Shown here piece by piece: positions 17,451 to 26,970 of a stretch of DNA of 64,000 nucleotides. The notes beneath the pieces were generated by a model. That model searched no databases and was not told the origin of the DNA. It worked only from the letters and a program-made list of their open reading frames with translations. The stretch is taken from NCBI RefSeq assembly GCF_049747295.1, contig NZ_JBMHJM010000001.1, positions 5,298,914 through 5,362,913 on the forward strand, in the 5' to 3' direction. Numbering within the stretch: the stretch's first letter is position 1; each line of letters opens with the position of its first letter. Origin of the DNA: Afipia sp049747295 (GTDB lineage Bacteria > Pseudomonadota > Alphaproteobacteria > Rhizobiales > Xanthobacteraceae). Made by a program: the position numbers and the translations under genes.

Positions 17451-17900
17451 ATGGCCAAAAAGAAAAAGACAGCGAAGAAAACGACCGCGAAGAAGCAAAA
17501 AAAGGCCGTCAAGAAAGCCGGCAAGGCGGCGACGGTAAGCGCGTCGAAAAAGAGCGGCGGCAAATCCGCGGTGAACAAGAAGGCCGCCAAGAAGACGGCG
17601 GCAAAAAAAGTGTCGTCGAAAAAGACCGCGGCCAAAAAAGCAGCCACGAAGAAAACCGCGAGCAAGAAGACAGCGAGCAAGGCGACCGCGACCAAGAAGG
17701 CTGCGACCAAGAAAAAAGCGGGCAAGGTTGAGACTCGACCGTCCAAAACGGCCGCCAAAGCAGCAACGCCGGAGAAGAAGCCCGCAACGAAGCCGGTTGA
17801 AAAATCGAGGAAGGTCGCAGCCAAGGCGATCGAGACATCACCCGCGGTTCCGTCGGAGACTCCGGCCGTCGTCACCACGCCTGAAGTGAAGGGCGCCGAA
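17451..17900 (+). repeat. Low-complexity AAKK-repeat coding region of metG
   Basis: About 450 bp of imperfect tandem repeats rich in AAG and GCG/GCC codons, encoding repeated Ala-Ala-Lys-Lys-Thr units. The codon choice (AAG for Lys, GC-rich Ala) matches the rest of the gene, so this is not a recent insertion of foreign DNA. Repeat slippage would easily change its length between strains. Confidence 0.75.
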
Positions 17901-19457
17901 GCGCGCGCGCAAAATACGTTCTACATCACCACGGCGATCGCCTATCCGAATGGCGCCCCGCACATCGGGCACGCCTATGAGGCAATCGCGACCGATGCTC
18001 TGGCGCGCTTTCAGCGCCTCGATGGCAAGGATGTATTCTTCCTGACGGGAACGGACGAACACGGCCTGAAGATGGTTCAGACCGCGCAAAAGGAAAATAT
18101 GACGCCGGCCGAGCTTGCGACGCGCAATGCGGCGCGGTTCAAGGAGATGGACCAGCGCTTGAACATTTCGTTCGATCGCTTCATCCGCACGTCGGAGAAG
18201 CAGCATCACGAGTCCAGCCAGGAAATCTGGCGCCGCATGGTTGCCAACGGCGACATCTATTCCGACACCTATGCCGGCTGGTACTCGGTCCGCGACGAAG
18301 CCTATTACGCCGAGGATGAAACCACCGTCGGCGAGGACAACGTGCGGCGAGGGCCGCAGGGAACGCCGGTCGAGTGGGTTGAAGAGAAGAGCTATTTCTT
18401 CGAGCTCTCCGCCTACGAAGAGAAGCTGCTCGCGCTCTATGAAAGTCAGCCTGATTTTATCGGTCCGGACGTCCGCAAGAACGAAGTCATCAGCTTCGTC
18501 AAAGGCGGACTGAAGGACCTGTCGATTTCGCGCACCACCTTCGAGTGGGGCGTCAAAGTGCCCGGCGACGAAGAGCATGTGATGTATGTCTGGGTCGATG
18601 CGCTCACCAACTACATCACCGGCGTCGGCTTCCCCGATGAGTCCGACAAGAACTGGCGGTACTGGCCGGCTGACGTTCACATTATCGGCAAGGACATCAT
18701 CCGCTTCCATGCGGTGTATTGGCCTGCGTTCCTGATGTCGGCCGGCATACCGATCCAGAAGCGGGTCTATGCGCATGGCTTCCTGTTCAACCGCGGCGAG
18801 AAGATGTCGAAGTCGGTCGGCAACGTCGTCGATCCGTTCAATCTGGCGGATCAGTACGGCGTCGACCAGCTTCGTTACTTCCTGCTGCGCGAAGTGCCGT
18901 TCGGCCAGGACGGCAACTACAATCACGAGGCTATCGTTGCGCGCACCAACGCGGATCTCGCCAACGACCTCGGCAATTTGGCGCAGCGCTCGCTGTCCAT
19001 GATCGGCAAGCAATACAGCGGCGTGCTGCCGGAGCCGGGCGCCTTCACCGACAATGACAAGGCGATCCTTGCCATGGCCGATGGCATGCTTGCGCCGGCG
19101 CGCGAGGCCATGAACACACAGCAGATCCATCAGGCCTTGAATGCGATCTGGGCCGTGGTTGCGGAGGCCAACCGCTACTTCGCGGGAGAGGCGCCTTGGG
19201 CGCTCGCGAAGACCGACCCGGCACGGCAGCGGACGGTGCTCTACGTCACGGCGGAGGTCGTCCGTCAGATCGCCATCATGGCTCAGCCGGCCATCCCGGA
19301 AGCAGCTGGCAAGCTGCTCGACATTCTCGGGATCGGGCAGGACGAGCGGGACTTTGCCGCGCTTGCAACCCGGATCAAGGCAGGCAGCCAACTGCCTCCA
19401 CCGGCACCGGTTTTCCCGCGTTACGTCGAGCCTGCGGACGACAAGGGCAAAGCCTGA
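17451..19457 (+). CDS. metG: Methionyl-tRNA synthetase with histone H1-like N-terminal extension
   Basis: A 668-aa enzyme charging tRNA-Met. The catalytic core begins near residue 155 (NTFYITTAIAYPNG), with HIGH as PHIGH, TDEHG, and the KMSKS loop intact. The first 150 residues are an unusual Lys/Ala/Thr-rich stretch of AAKK and ATKK repeats resembling the tail of histone H1 or the Hc1-like proteins. No cysteine is found in the protein, so the zinc knuckles of the E. coli type are absent; no C-terminal tRNA-binding domain follows. The ATG at 17451 after AAGGAAG is preferred to the GTG at 17448. Stop overlaps tatD (TGATG). Confidence 0.95.
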   Translation: MAKKKKTAKKTTAKKQKKAVKKAGKAATVSASKKSGGKSAVNKKAAKKTAAKKVSSKKTAAKKAATKKTASKKTASKATATKKAATKKKAGKVETRPSKTAAKAATPEKKPATKPVEKSRKVAAKAIETSPAVPSETPAVVTTPEVKGAEARAQNTFYITTAIAYPNGAPHIGHAYEAIATDALARFQRLDGKDVFFLTGTDEHGLKMVQTAQKENMTPAELATRNAARFKEMDQRLNISFDRFIRTSEKQHHESSQEIWRRMVANGDIYSDTYAGWYSVRDEAYYAEDETTVGEDNVRRGPQGTPVEWVEEKSYFFELSAYEEKLLALYESQPDFIGPDVRKNEVISFVKGGLKDLSISRTTFEWGVKVPGDEEHVMYVWVDALTNYITGVGFPDESDKNWRYWPADVHIIGKDIIRFHAVYWPAFLMSAGIPIQKRVYAHGFLFNRGEKMSKSVGNVVDPFNLADQYGVDQLRYFLLREVPFGQDGNYNHEAIVARTNADLANDLGNLAQRSLSMIGKQYSGVLPEPGAFTDNDKAILAMADGMLAPAREAMNTQQIHQALNAIWAVVAEANRYFAGEAPWALAKTDPARQRTVLYVTAEVVRQIAIMAQPAIPEAAGKLLDILGIGQDERDFAALATRIKAGSQLPPPAPVFPRYVEPADDKGKA

Positions 19458-20251
19458 TGCTGGTTGATAGTCACTGCCATCTCGATTTCCCCGACTTCGC
19501 GGACGACCTCGACGGGATCGTGGCGCGCGCGGAGGCCGCCGGCGTCGGGCGCATTGTGACGATCTCGACCCGCGTCCGGCGCATCGACACGCTGCTGGCG
19601 CTCGCGCAGGGATATCCCAATGTTTACTGCTCGGTGGGGACGCATCCGCATCAAGCGGATGAGGAGGATGGCATCACGGCCGACGAACTCATCGCGCTGA
19701 CCAAGCATCCCAAAGTCGTAGCGCTTGGTGAAGCAGGGCTCGACAATTTCTACAAGGATGGTTCGCCGGAGGCGCAGGAGCGGGGCTTTCGCGCCCACAT
19801 CGCGGCGGCGCGGGCGACTGGCCTCCCGCTGGTGATCCATACCCGCGAGGCGGACGAGGGCTGCGGCCGCATCCTGGATGAGGAGATGGCCAAGGGTCCG
19901 TTCAAGGCCGTCCTCCACTGCTACACCGGCGGTCGGGATCTCGCGATGAAGGCGATCGGCCACGGCCTGTCGATCTCCTTCACGGGAATCCTGACGTTCA
20001 AGAACTCGCAGGCCATCCGCGACATCGCCGCCGAATTGCCGGCCGATCGCATCATGGTCGAGACCGATGCACCGTTCCTCGCGCCCGGCAAGCACCGTGG
20101 CAAACGCAATGAACCGTCATTCGTGGTGGAAACCGCGCGGGTGCTGGCCGAAACGCGCGGCGTGTCGCTTGAAGAAATTTCACAACAAACGACCGAGAAC
20201 TTCTTCCGTTTGTTCAACAAAGTACCCCGTCCGGACGCAAAGGCCGCATGA
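19457..20251 (+). CDS. tatD: TatD family metal-dependent DNase
   Basis: A 264-aa TIM-barrel hydrolase. Metal ligands are visible in SHCHLDF, GEAGLDN, IHTREAD, HCYTG and ETDAPFLAP. TatD-type enzymes have 3'-exonuclease activity on DNA and are often next to metG, as here (YcfH subgroup). Start ATG overlaps the metG stop, and the stop overlaps the next gene by 4 bp. Confidence 0.95.
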   Translation: MLVDSHCHLDFPDFADDLDGIVARAEAAGVGRIVTISTRVRRIDTLLALAQGYPNVYCSVGTHPHQADEEDGITADELIALTKHPKVVALGEAGLDNFYKDGSPEAQERGFRAHIAAARATGLPLVIHTREADEGCGRILDEEMAKGPFKAVLHCYTGGRDLAMKAIGHGLSISFTGILTFKNSQAIRDIAAELPADRIMVETDAPFLAPGKHRGKRNEPSFVVETARVLAETRGVSLEEISQQTTENFFRLFNKVPRPDAKAA

Positions 20252-21048
20252 CCGTTACGCTCACCATTCTGGGCTCCGGATCCTCAGCCGGCGTGCCACG
20301 GCCAGCGCTCGGGTGGGGCGCCTGTGATCCGAACAACCCGAAGAACCGCCGCCGCCGCTGCTCGCTGCTGGCCGAGAAAGCGGGCGCGGAAGGCATCACA
20401 AGGGTTCTGATCGACACGTCACCCGATCTGCGCGAGCAGCTGATCGATGCCAACGTCGATCATCTCGAAGCCGTCTTCCTGACCCACGAACATGCCGACC
20501 AGACCCACGGTATCGACGACCTGCGCTCAGTGGTGCTGCATCAGCGCAGTCGCATTCCTGTTTTCCTGAACGCGTCGACCGCGAAGGACATCCTGCTTCG
20601 TTTCGCATACTGCTTTCAGCAGGCGCCCGGCAGCGATTATCCGGCGATCCTGAGCAATCACTGGATCGAGGCGGGCCAAACCAAGACCATCGACGGGAAG
20701 GGCGGCTCCCTCGCCTTGACCGCGTTTCTGGTTCAGCACGGCAACATTCCTGCGCTCGGCTATCGCATCGGTGATGCCGCCTACACGCCGGACGCCAACG
20801 ATATCCCTGAGCAAAGCTGGCCGTCGCTGGAGAACCTCGATCTCTGGGTCATAGATGCCTTGCGCTACACCGACCATCCCAGCCACTTCAGCGTCAAAGA
20901 CGCGCTGTCGTGGATCGAGAAGTTCAAGCCGCGCCGCGCGGTGCTGACGAACCTGCATTCCGATCTGGACTACGACGAATTACGCGCGAAGCTGCCGCCG
21001 GGCATCGTGCCAGGATACGACGGCATGCGGTTGACACTGGATATCTAG
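20248..21048 (+). CDS. MBL-fold hydrolase, PhnP-like
   Basis: A 266-aa metallo-beta-lactamase starting MTVTLTILGSGSSAGVPRP. It has the LGSGSS opening, the metal motif THEHADQTHG, and LHSDLDYDEL near the C-terminus. It resembles PhnP phosphodiesterases (cyclic phosphate opening), and the metG-tatD-phnP-like order is conserved in Rhizobiales. Its true substrate here is not known; no phosphonate genes are nearby. The stop codon is inside a terminator hairpin. Confidence 0.9.
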   Translation: MTVTLTILGSGSSAGVPRPALGWGACDPNNPKNRRRRCSLLAEKAGAEGITRVLIDTSPDLREQLIDANVDHLEAVFLTHEHADQTHGIDDLRSVVLHQRSRIPVFLNASTAKDILLRFAYCFQQAPGSDYPAILSNHWIEAGQTKTIDGKGGSLALTAFLVQHGNIPALGYRIGDAAYTPDANDIPEQSWPSLENLDLWVIDALRYTDHPSHFSVKDALSWIEKFKPRRAVLTNLHSDLDYDELRAKLPPGIVPGYDGMRLTLDI

Positions 21049-21080
21049 AGCTTCAAAACCGAAGCTCTAGATATTTGTTT
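21041..21080 (+). terminator. Intrinsic terminator with 14-bp perfect stem
   Basis: ATATCTAGAGCTTC (21041-21054), loop AAAACC, GAAGCTCTAGATAT (21061-21074), then TTGTTTTG. It ends the metG-tatD-MBL transcript and includes the stop codon of the MBL gene. It also stands at the end of the convergent acyl-CoA ligase, so it may serve both. Confidence 0.8.
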
Positions 21081-21136
21081 TGACGCGTTTTCTTCACGCG
21101 AACCGGTACCCACTTCGCTTGAAAACGCTTCCAAAG

Positions 21137-22786
21137 CTAGGCGGAAATCGCTTTCGCGGAATCAAGCTCTGCCCGCAGCGTGAACTTCTGAATTTTTCCG
21201 GTCGAGGTCTTGGGAATAGGGCCGAACACCACGGCTTTCGGCGATTTGAATCCCGGCAGCCTTGCTTTGCAGTAGCTCAGGATGTCCGCCTCGGTCGCTT
21301 CGGCACCTTGCTTGAGCTCGATGAAAGCGCAGGGCACCTCGCCCCATTTGGCGTCGGGCTTCGCCACCACGGCCGCGAACAGCACCGCCGGATGCTTGTA
21401 CAGCACATCTTCGACTTCCACCGACGAGATGTTCTCGCCGCCGGAAATGATGATGTCCTTTGAACGATCCTTGATGATGACGTAGCCGTCCGTATCGAGC
21501 ACGCCAAGGTCGCCGGTGTGAAACCAGCCCCCAGCGAACGCCTCCTGCGTCGCCTTTTCGTTCTTCAGATAGCCCTTCATCACGATGTTGCCGCGGAACA
21601 TGACCTCACCGATGGTTTCGCCATCCCGCGGCACTTCCTGCATGGTCTCTGGATCGATCACAGTGACCGCTTCCTGAAGCGGGTAGGACACGCCCTGCCG
21701 GCGCTTGAGCTGCGCGCGCTCCTCCGCAGGAAGGTCATCCCAGCCGGGCTGCTCGGCGCAGACGGAGGCGGGGCCATAGACTTCGGTCAACCCGTATACG
21801 TGGGTGATCTTGATGCCGATCCTTTCCGCACCCTCCAGGACCGCCACAGGCGGCGCCGCGCCTGCGATAAGTCCTGTTACAGGTTTTGCCGCCTGGCCCT
21901 TCGGCGCGTCCGGCGCGTTGATCAGCGTGTTGTAGACGATCGGCGCGCCGCACATGTGGGTCACGCCGTGGTCTGCGATGAGTTGGAAAATCTTCGTCGG
22001 ATCGACCTTGCGCAGGCAGACATTCACGCCGGCGCTTGCCGCCACCGTCCATGGAAAGCACCAGCCGTTGCAGTGAAACATCGGCAGCGTCCAAAGATAG
22101 ATCGGATGCGTGCCGAGATTGCCCGCAAGGATGTTGCTGACGGCATTAAGATAGGCGCCACGGTGATGGGTGACGACGCCCTTGGGATTACCCGTGGTGC
22201 CGGACGTATAGCCGAGCGCAATGGCATCCCATTCGTCCTGCGGGGTCAGCCAGGCAAAGTCCGGATCGCCGGACGCGACCGCGGCTTCGTACTCGAGTTC
22301 GCCGATCCGCTGCCCGCCGCTGAACGTCACATCGTCCACGTCGATGACCAGCGGCTTGGGACCGGTCATGAGGTTTAGGGCTTCTGCGATGACGCCGGCG
22401 AACTCGGGATCGACCAGGATGATCTTGGCGCCGCCATGATCGAGCTGGAATGCAATCGAGGCCGCGTCCAGCCGGATGTTGAGCGCGTTGAGGACAGCGC
22501 CGGCCATGGGTACGGCAAAATGAGCCTCATTCATCGCCGGGAGGTTCGGCAGCATCGCTGCGACCGTATCGCCGCGGCCAATCCCACGGCTTGCCAGAAA
22601 CGATGCGAAGCGTTTGCAGCGCTCGAAGGTCTCAGCCCAAGTAAAGACCCGGCCTTCGTAAACGGCGCTCGGGAGCTGTGGGTAGACCGTGGCGCTGCGG
22701 ACCAGGAAGCTCAATGGAGACAGCGGCACATAGTTGGCCGGGGTCTTATCCAGCCCGATGCTGTAGTGACCCTGATGGATACTCAT
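21137..22786 (-). CDS. Acyl-CoA synthetase (AMP-binding)
   Basis: A 549-aa adenylate-forming ligase of the fatty-acid/3-methylmercaptopropionyl-CoA (DmdB-like) group. The P-loop YTSGTTGNPKGVV lies at about residue 193, followed by HVYGLTEVYGP, the GWFHTGDLG Asp motif and the C-terminal Lys in PKTSTGKIQK. It activates a carboxylic acid to acyl-AMP and then acyl-CoA in the cytoplasm. Chain length cannot be told. Monocistronic. Confidence 0.93.
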   Translation of the reverse strand: MSIHQGHYSIGLDKTPANYVPLSPLSFLVRSATVYPQLPSAVYEGRVFTWAETFERCKRFASFLASRGIGRGDTVAAMLPNLPAMNEAHFAVPMAGAVLNALNIRLDAASIAFQLDHGGAKIILVDPEFAGVIAEALNLMTGPKPLVIDVDDVTFSGGQRIGELEYEAAVASGDPDFAWLTPQDEWDAIALGYTSGTTGNPKGVVTHHRGAYLNAVSNILAGNLGTHPIYLWTLPMFHCNGWCFPWTVAASAGVNVCLRKVDPTKIFQLIADHGVTHMCGAPIVYNTLINAPDAPKGQAAKPVTGLIAGAAPPVAVLEGAERIGIKITHVYGLTEVYGPASVCAEQPGWDDLPAEERAQLKRRQGVSYPLQEAVTVIDPETMQEVPRDGETIGEVMFRGNIVMKGYLKNEKATQEAFAGGWFHTGDLGVLDTDGYVIIKDRSKDIIISGGENISSVEVEDVLYKHPAVLFAAVVAKPDAKWGEVPCAFIELKQGAEATEADILSYCKARLPGFKSPKAVVFGPIPKTSTGKIQKFTLRAELDSAKAISA

Positions 22787-23560
22787 TGGCGTTCCTCGGA
22801 ATGTTTTTTTGGCCGCAGCTTATGCTTTGTAACGACGTTCTACAGTCGGCGCACATACGGTCAATTGCGCGCTGTGGAGACGATCACTGTGGTGCCGATC
22901 GCACCAGATTTCTAGATCATTTTATCGATGATTTGGCCGATCCTCCTGATATCGCTACGGTAATTTATTAGCCGAAGTAGGCGGTTTCGGTCGTGTAGCT
23001 GGGTGAGTGAATGATGAGCGAGGCCTAGAAACAGACAAAACCGGGGAGGCCTTACTAGTAGGGTGTTGCACTCGTTTTTCGATGCATTTGTTGCTGTGAA
23101 GGCGCGTCGACGCAACAGGCCAGAATAGCGCGGGCTGCATCTATATACCGTCTGTTGCTCTGCAGATGAGCCAATAAGAAAGCAGCTGGCTGATCGGACC
23201 TTATGAGTGTGGATCAATCCCTCGGAAAACTCTTCCTAACGTACCGGGCGTTGATTTTGCTGAAGCCGAGTCGGGGGACCGCGCAAAACTCACGAAGATC
23301 AAACAGATCCGAAATCTCAGCGTCGGGAATTGCCAGCCCGCACGATCCTTCGTGCGCGAAACGGGTAGCGCCCGATACTCAATTTCGGCAGAGAAGTGGA
23401 GCTCGGCAAGGTCGGTGGGGCCGTGGAAGTTGGATTGAGCGCGTTGACAGCCCGTGTCCGACGCCGAGCCGCATGCGATTGGGGCCTATTGTCATCCGAC
23501 CGCCTGGCGATAGCGGTCGTTAAGTAGTTGTACCGAGTATCTACAAGGAGAGGGCTTGTT
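22787..23560. other. Gene-free stretch before the mobile element
   Basis: About 770 bp in which short frames on both strands show no family likeness and no good ribosome binding site, apart from AAGGAGAGG at 23545-23553 that serves the following antitoxin-like gene. It may be degraded accessory DNA. Confidence 0.4.
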
Positions 23561-23757
23561 ATGGTGCAAGGCGATCCACGAGCCGTAGCGTCACCTGAGG
23601 TGCCGAAAATTACTACGGCTGAAGCAGAGGCGATGGGGCGCGCCGTGGTCAAACTGCTTGAGAGACGGGGCTTAAGTGACGGAGATGCGCGTGAGATTCT
23701 TGGCGGTTTGTCGGCCAGCACCTACGCTCGCTGGAAGGCCGGCGATCCGGGACGCAT
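23561..23757 (+). pseudogene. Antitoxin of MbcA/ParS/Xre type, truncated by element end
   Basis: ATG 23561 follows AAGGAGAGG and begins MVQGDPRAV. The next 50 residues (ITTAEAEAMGRAVVKLLERR, then GLSASTYARWKAGDPGRI) match the HTH of MbcA/ParS antitoxins, which normally continue into a toxin-binding domain of about 60 more residues and pair with a RES toxin. At about 23757 the frame leaves the family and reads backwards through the stop of the minus-strand element gene. No partner toxin gene is present. I infer that the integrative element cut the gene. Confidence 0.65.
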
Positions 23758-24165
23758 CTATGGGAGCCGCCCGGACAATGTCATGATGTCATTCAGGCGA
23801 CGCCAGCGTTCAAGCTCCCGGCGTAAAGAAGCATTCTCCGCCATGAGACGGAGATTCAGAGATTCCAGTTGAGCGCGTTCGGCATCGACTTTTGCGTTTC
23901 GCTCCCGGGAGGCTTCAGCCACCTCGATCTTGCTCAAGCTAGCGGGCCGACTGCCCTTCTCCGCCTCCTCAAGCAATCGCCGGCATCGAGGGTTGGTTTG
24001 AAACACCTTTCGGTCGAAGCCGCAGGCCTTGGCGATCGCGCTTTGGTTGAGTTCGACGCCATAGCGGGGAAGTGATTTTCCCTGGTGCGATTCAAGATAA
24101 GTCTTGAGGGCATTGTAGTTAGCCTGCGCTAGCTGAATGCCGCTTCTCCTGGAGGACTTTCCCAT
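23758..24165 (-). CDS. Accessory protein 2 of the recombinase element
   Basis: A 135-aa basic protein, last gene of the five-gene minus-strand element. Start at ATG 24165 (MGKSSRRSG), 4 bp after the previous stop. It has an N-terminal helical DNA-binding-like part (LNQSAIAKACGFDRKVFQTN) and a C-terminal coiled coil (LRLMAENASLRRELERWRRL). This layout resembles TnpC/GmtX-like small partners of multi-recombinase transposons. A role as DNA-binding cofactor is inferred. Confidence 0.7.
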   Translation of the reverse strand: MGKSSRRSGIQLAQANYNALKTYLESHQGKSLPRYGVELNQSAIAKACGFDRKVFQTNPRCRRLLEEAEKGSRPASLSKIEVAEASRERNAKVDAERAQLESLNLRLMAENASLRRELERWRRLNDIMTLSGRLP

Positions 24166-24169
24166 AAGC

Positions 24170-24619
24170 TCACTCAGGCCGCTGATGAGGAACGACGTCC
24201 GCAACTGGAAGTGCTCCCAACCTTCCCAAGACATCAAGCGAGGTTTGCTGCTTATCGAAGAATTTCTTCCAGATGTTAAAGCCACCCATCTCCGTGATAG
24301 CGAGAAATGTAGCACGGTGCGAAGCGACCAATAGCTCAATCTTGCCTTTGAGGGAGCTAATTTCGGCGTTCTTCAATGCAATGAGCCGTTCCAGTTCAGA
24401 CCGAGATGACTTCGTAGTCCTCTCTATCGCGCGACCAATGGTCGCCTGCTGTGTGACATATTTATTCAGAAGCGAGCGCCTTTTATCATTGCGAGTTAGA
24501 TCCGTGGGATGCTTGAACACTCGATCAGATCGTCGGATGACGGCGCGCGTCGTGATCTTTTCATTCTCCATCAGCATTGCTTCAAGAATTTTTTCCAGCA
24601 ACTCTAGTTTCTCGGTCAT
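24170..24619 (-). CDS. Accessory protein 1 of the recombinase element (TnpC-like)
   Basis: A 149-aa protein with strong coiled-coil character (RSELERLIALKNAEISSLKG). N-terminal segment contains ITTRAVIRRSDRVFKHPTDL, similar in style to the TnpC/DUF6262 partners of Tn554-type recombinases. Its start overlaps the 783-aa recombinase stop (TAATG). It likely binds DNA or the recombinases; it has no catalytic residues. Confidence 0.7.
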   Translation of the reverse strand: MTEKLELLEKILEAMLMENEKITTRAVIRRSDRVFKHPTDLTRNDKRRSLLNKYVTQQATIGRAIERTTKSSRSELERLIALKNAEISSLKGKIELLVASHRATFLAITEMGGFNIWKKFFDKQQTSLDVLGRLGALPVADVVPHQRPE

Positions 24620-26970
24620 TAGCGTTCGATCTTCCTGTCGAGTACCGACGTGCCAAGCGTGCTTTCTGCAGATCGATAGAGATCGGCACCATGGGGGAAG
24701 GGCTTAGTCCCGGGGCGAGCCTCCAGAGTCCGAAGGATATTAATGTGTCTGACCTTCGCGTGCTCAATCTGATTGCGCCATCCCACGGGACGTTTGTCCT
24801 CCGATAATGCCTCTAATCTAGTTAGTGCTGCCTTGGTGCGTTCCGACAGCCGTTCAAGATGAACGCGCTCGTCGTCGACGTCCGTCCTCGCCAAATGCCT
24901 ACAGCCGTTAAAACATTCCAGGTGCTTTGGGCACGGGTCAACAGCAAAGCTGTTCACGCAGAACCCATAGGGCGTAACATGCAGACCATCGGCTTCAGCA
25001 TTCAGGAAATCAAATGCAACTTTGTCACCGTGTTCCGCTTGAATCCGCCGAAACTCGTCGATGATTGGACCGCTCGCCTTGCCCTTCAGAACCATCGCAT
25101 AGACGTCTCGGGCGTTGTCCGTGAGTACCTCTTGCGCCTCATCTGGAACATCAATATCGCGCAAGTCTTCAATTAAGCTTCGATGATCGTACGCATGACT
25201 TTGCACAACGTCATTTCTGTTGAACCTCCTGGTGATAACCGTGTCGGATACCCCGAGACGAAACATTTCGGCATTCTGCAGATGTCGCAATTCATGAGGT
25301 AAGAGCTTCATTGACTTACCATTTTCACCCGAGCCGTACCGATAGAAAATGGAGTCGGTATTGCGCCCATCAAGTGCCCTATGAAGACTTGCGGGGGAGA
25401 TCGGAGCAGATACTACATAGCGCGTAGTATCGAGAAGCCCTCCGTTTCGCCCCTCAATAAGGCCTCGATATGGAACAAGAAACATGAGATCATGTGGAAG
25501 TATCTGGGATCCATCCGAAAGATTTGCCGAAGACATTTCTGGCAGCTTCACGGGTGTATGCGTACGGATATCTTCTTCGACATCGCCGACTCTTACATAG
25601 GCATGAGCCCAATCCGTAGTCTTTAACACAATGTCGCCGAATGAATCTCGCCTGGGGACAGATCCTCTTCTTTCAACAAAGTACCTCGCGACCGACTTTA
25701 AGCTAGGCTTACCTGCTAGTTGCGACGCTCTAATCTGTTCAAAGATGTCGGCATCAAACGTCTGGCGATACTGCGCGTCGAGAGCGGCATCGAAACGCTC
25801 AAGCGATGATAGATAGGCATTTCCAGTTAGCATCGTGTAAATCTCGTACGCCGGCACAATGGCGTCAGGCTCAAACTCAGGAAAAAGACGATTTGATTGG
25901 TGTTGCTTACGCAGTCGCTCGCGCAAGGGCGCGGTGAGCTTTTTCACTTTTGTAAGAATTTCGACGACCGTTTCTTCAAACATCGTCGGCACGTATTGTG
26001 AAGCCTCAACTAAGCACAAGCCATCTTCAAGCTCATCTTCGTCCTTCTTTTCGGCGAAGAACCGAAGCGACAGCGCTCGCGAAATCCCACCTTTCTTTCC
26101 GGCAACTTCGCCATCTGCATCGACGTAACTATGCCAGCGATCGCAATCTAAAGGGAGCGAAGCAATTTCGTTGATGCGCAATCCTGTGATGATCAATAAT
26201 TGCAGAGCTGCAAAACGGATCGCGTCTGAGAACGTGCGTGGATGCTCTGTAAAACATATTCGCACAAGCTCCCAGAATTCGCTTTCACCTGGAAGCTTAG
26301 CTGCCGATTTACGGTCAGACAGACGCTTCCTCGTATTGCCAATGCTATCGGCGCCACCATTTACTTCAAGCCGGCGATTGAGAGCGACCTGGTGGACCTC
26401 GCGCAAATTGTCAGAATCGAATGGAATGCAATGCTGGGAGAGCGTTGGTATCTCGACGATGTAGTTCCTCTCCAATATCATTACAATTGCTACTCTGAGG
26501 TCGTCGGCGGTTTTCCCGGATCCTCCGGCTAGCAATAGACTGTTGTATGCTTGCCGCACATGTTCCGGCGAGACGCTCCAAGGAGGTGTATTGTGTGCAG
26601 CTAGGGCAAGGTCTTTAATCGATCGAGCGTTCACCATTACGCTTTGCGGCTTCATCCTTTTGTGGAGGAGGCCATCGATCACGACCGCCTTGTAAAAGTC
26701 GCGCCAATGCTGCGTCAGCTGACCGGCCTCAAGCTCGGGCTGACCGATCTGGCGCCTTATGGTATTCATGATACGCAATCGATCGACGTCAAATCCGAAA
26801 TCGGAAACGTACGAATTGGGGGGGCGAGCGCCCACTATGGCATTTAAGTTCCAGCGCTCATCATGCGATACCTTGCCAAGCCGATCGAAGGGAATATCCC
26901 ACGTGAGGCCGCGCTTACGTGCAGTAGCTTTGGCTTCCAAGATAAATGACGTATATCCGGGGGTAGTCAT
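24619..26970 (-). CDS. Large tyrosine recombinase of the element (783 aa)
   Basis: The catalytic domain is in the middle to C-terminal part: Arg in ITGLRINEIASLP, the box LPHELRHLQNAE, and Tyr in SHAYDHRS. After it comes a cysteine-rich tail (C-x7-C-x5-C-x3-C style, around DPCPKHLECFNGC), probably zinc-binding. At 783 aa it is more than twice a normal integrase and compares with TnpB of Tn554 or the large GmtZ-like integrases. TGATG overlap with the upstream 516-aa gene. The A+T content is visibly higher than in the core genes, a sign of transfer. Confidence 0.85.
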   Translation of the reverse strand: MTTPGYTSFILEAKATARKRGLTWDIPFDRLGKVSHDERWNLNAIVGARPPNSYVSDFGFDVDRLRIMNTIRRQIGQPELEAGQLTQHWRDFYKAVVIDGLLHKRMKPQSVMVNARSIKDLALAAHNTPPWSVSPEHVRQAYNSLLLAGGSGKTADDLRVAIVMILERNYIVEIPTLSQHCIPFDSDNLREVHQVALNRRLEVNGGADSIGNTRKRLSDRKSAAKLPGESEFWELVRICFTEHPRTFSDAIRFAALQLLIITGLRINEIASLPLDCDRWHSYVDADGEVAGKKGGISRALSLRFFAEKKDEDELEDGLCLVEASQYVPTMFEETVVEILTKVKKLTAPLRERLRKQHQSNRLFPEFEPDAIVPAYEIYTMLTGNAYLSSLERFDAALDAQYRQTFDADIFEQIRASQLAGKPSLKSVARYFVERRGSVPRRDSFGDIVLKTTDWAHAYVRVGDVEEDIRTHTPVKLPEMSSANLSDGSQILPHDLMFLVPYRGLIEGRNGGLLDTTRYVVSAPISPASLHRALDGRNTDSIFYRYGSGENGKSMKLLPHELRHLQNAEMFRLGVSDTVITRRFNRNDVVQSHAYDHRSLIEDLRDIDVPDEAQEVLTDNARDVYAMVLKGKASGPIIDEFRRIQAEHGDKVAFDFLNAEADGLHVTPYGFCVNSFAVDPCPKHLECFNGCRHLARTDVDDERVHLERLSERTKAALTRLEALSEDKRPVGWRNQIEHAKVRHINILRTLEARPGTKPFPHGADLYRSAESTLGTSVLDRKIER

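Noticed and set aside
17838..19391. 517-aa open frame on the minus strand opposite metG
   Set aside because: It is the antisense shadow of the GC-rich metG gene; its composition (Arg, Asp, Val rich) and lack of any motif or ribosome binding site show it is not coding.
21518..22378. 286-aa plus-strand frame inside the acyl-CoA ligase
   Set aside because: Antisense to conserved adenylation motifs; no likeness to known proteins.
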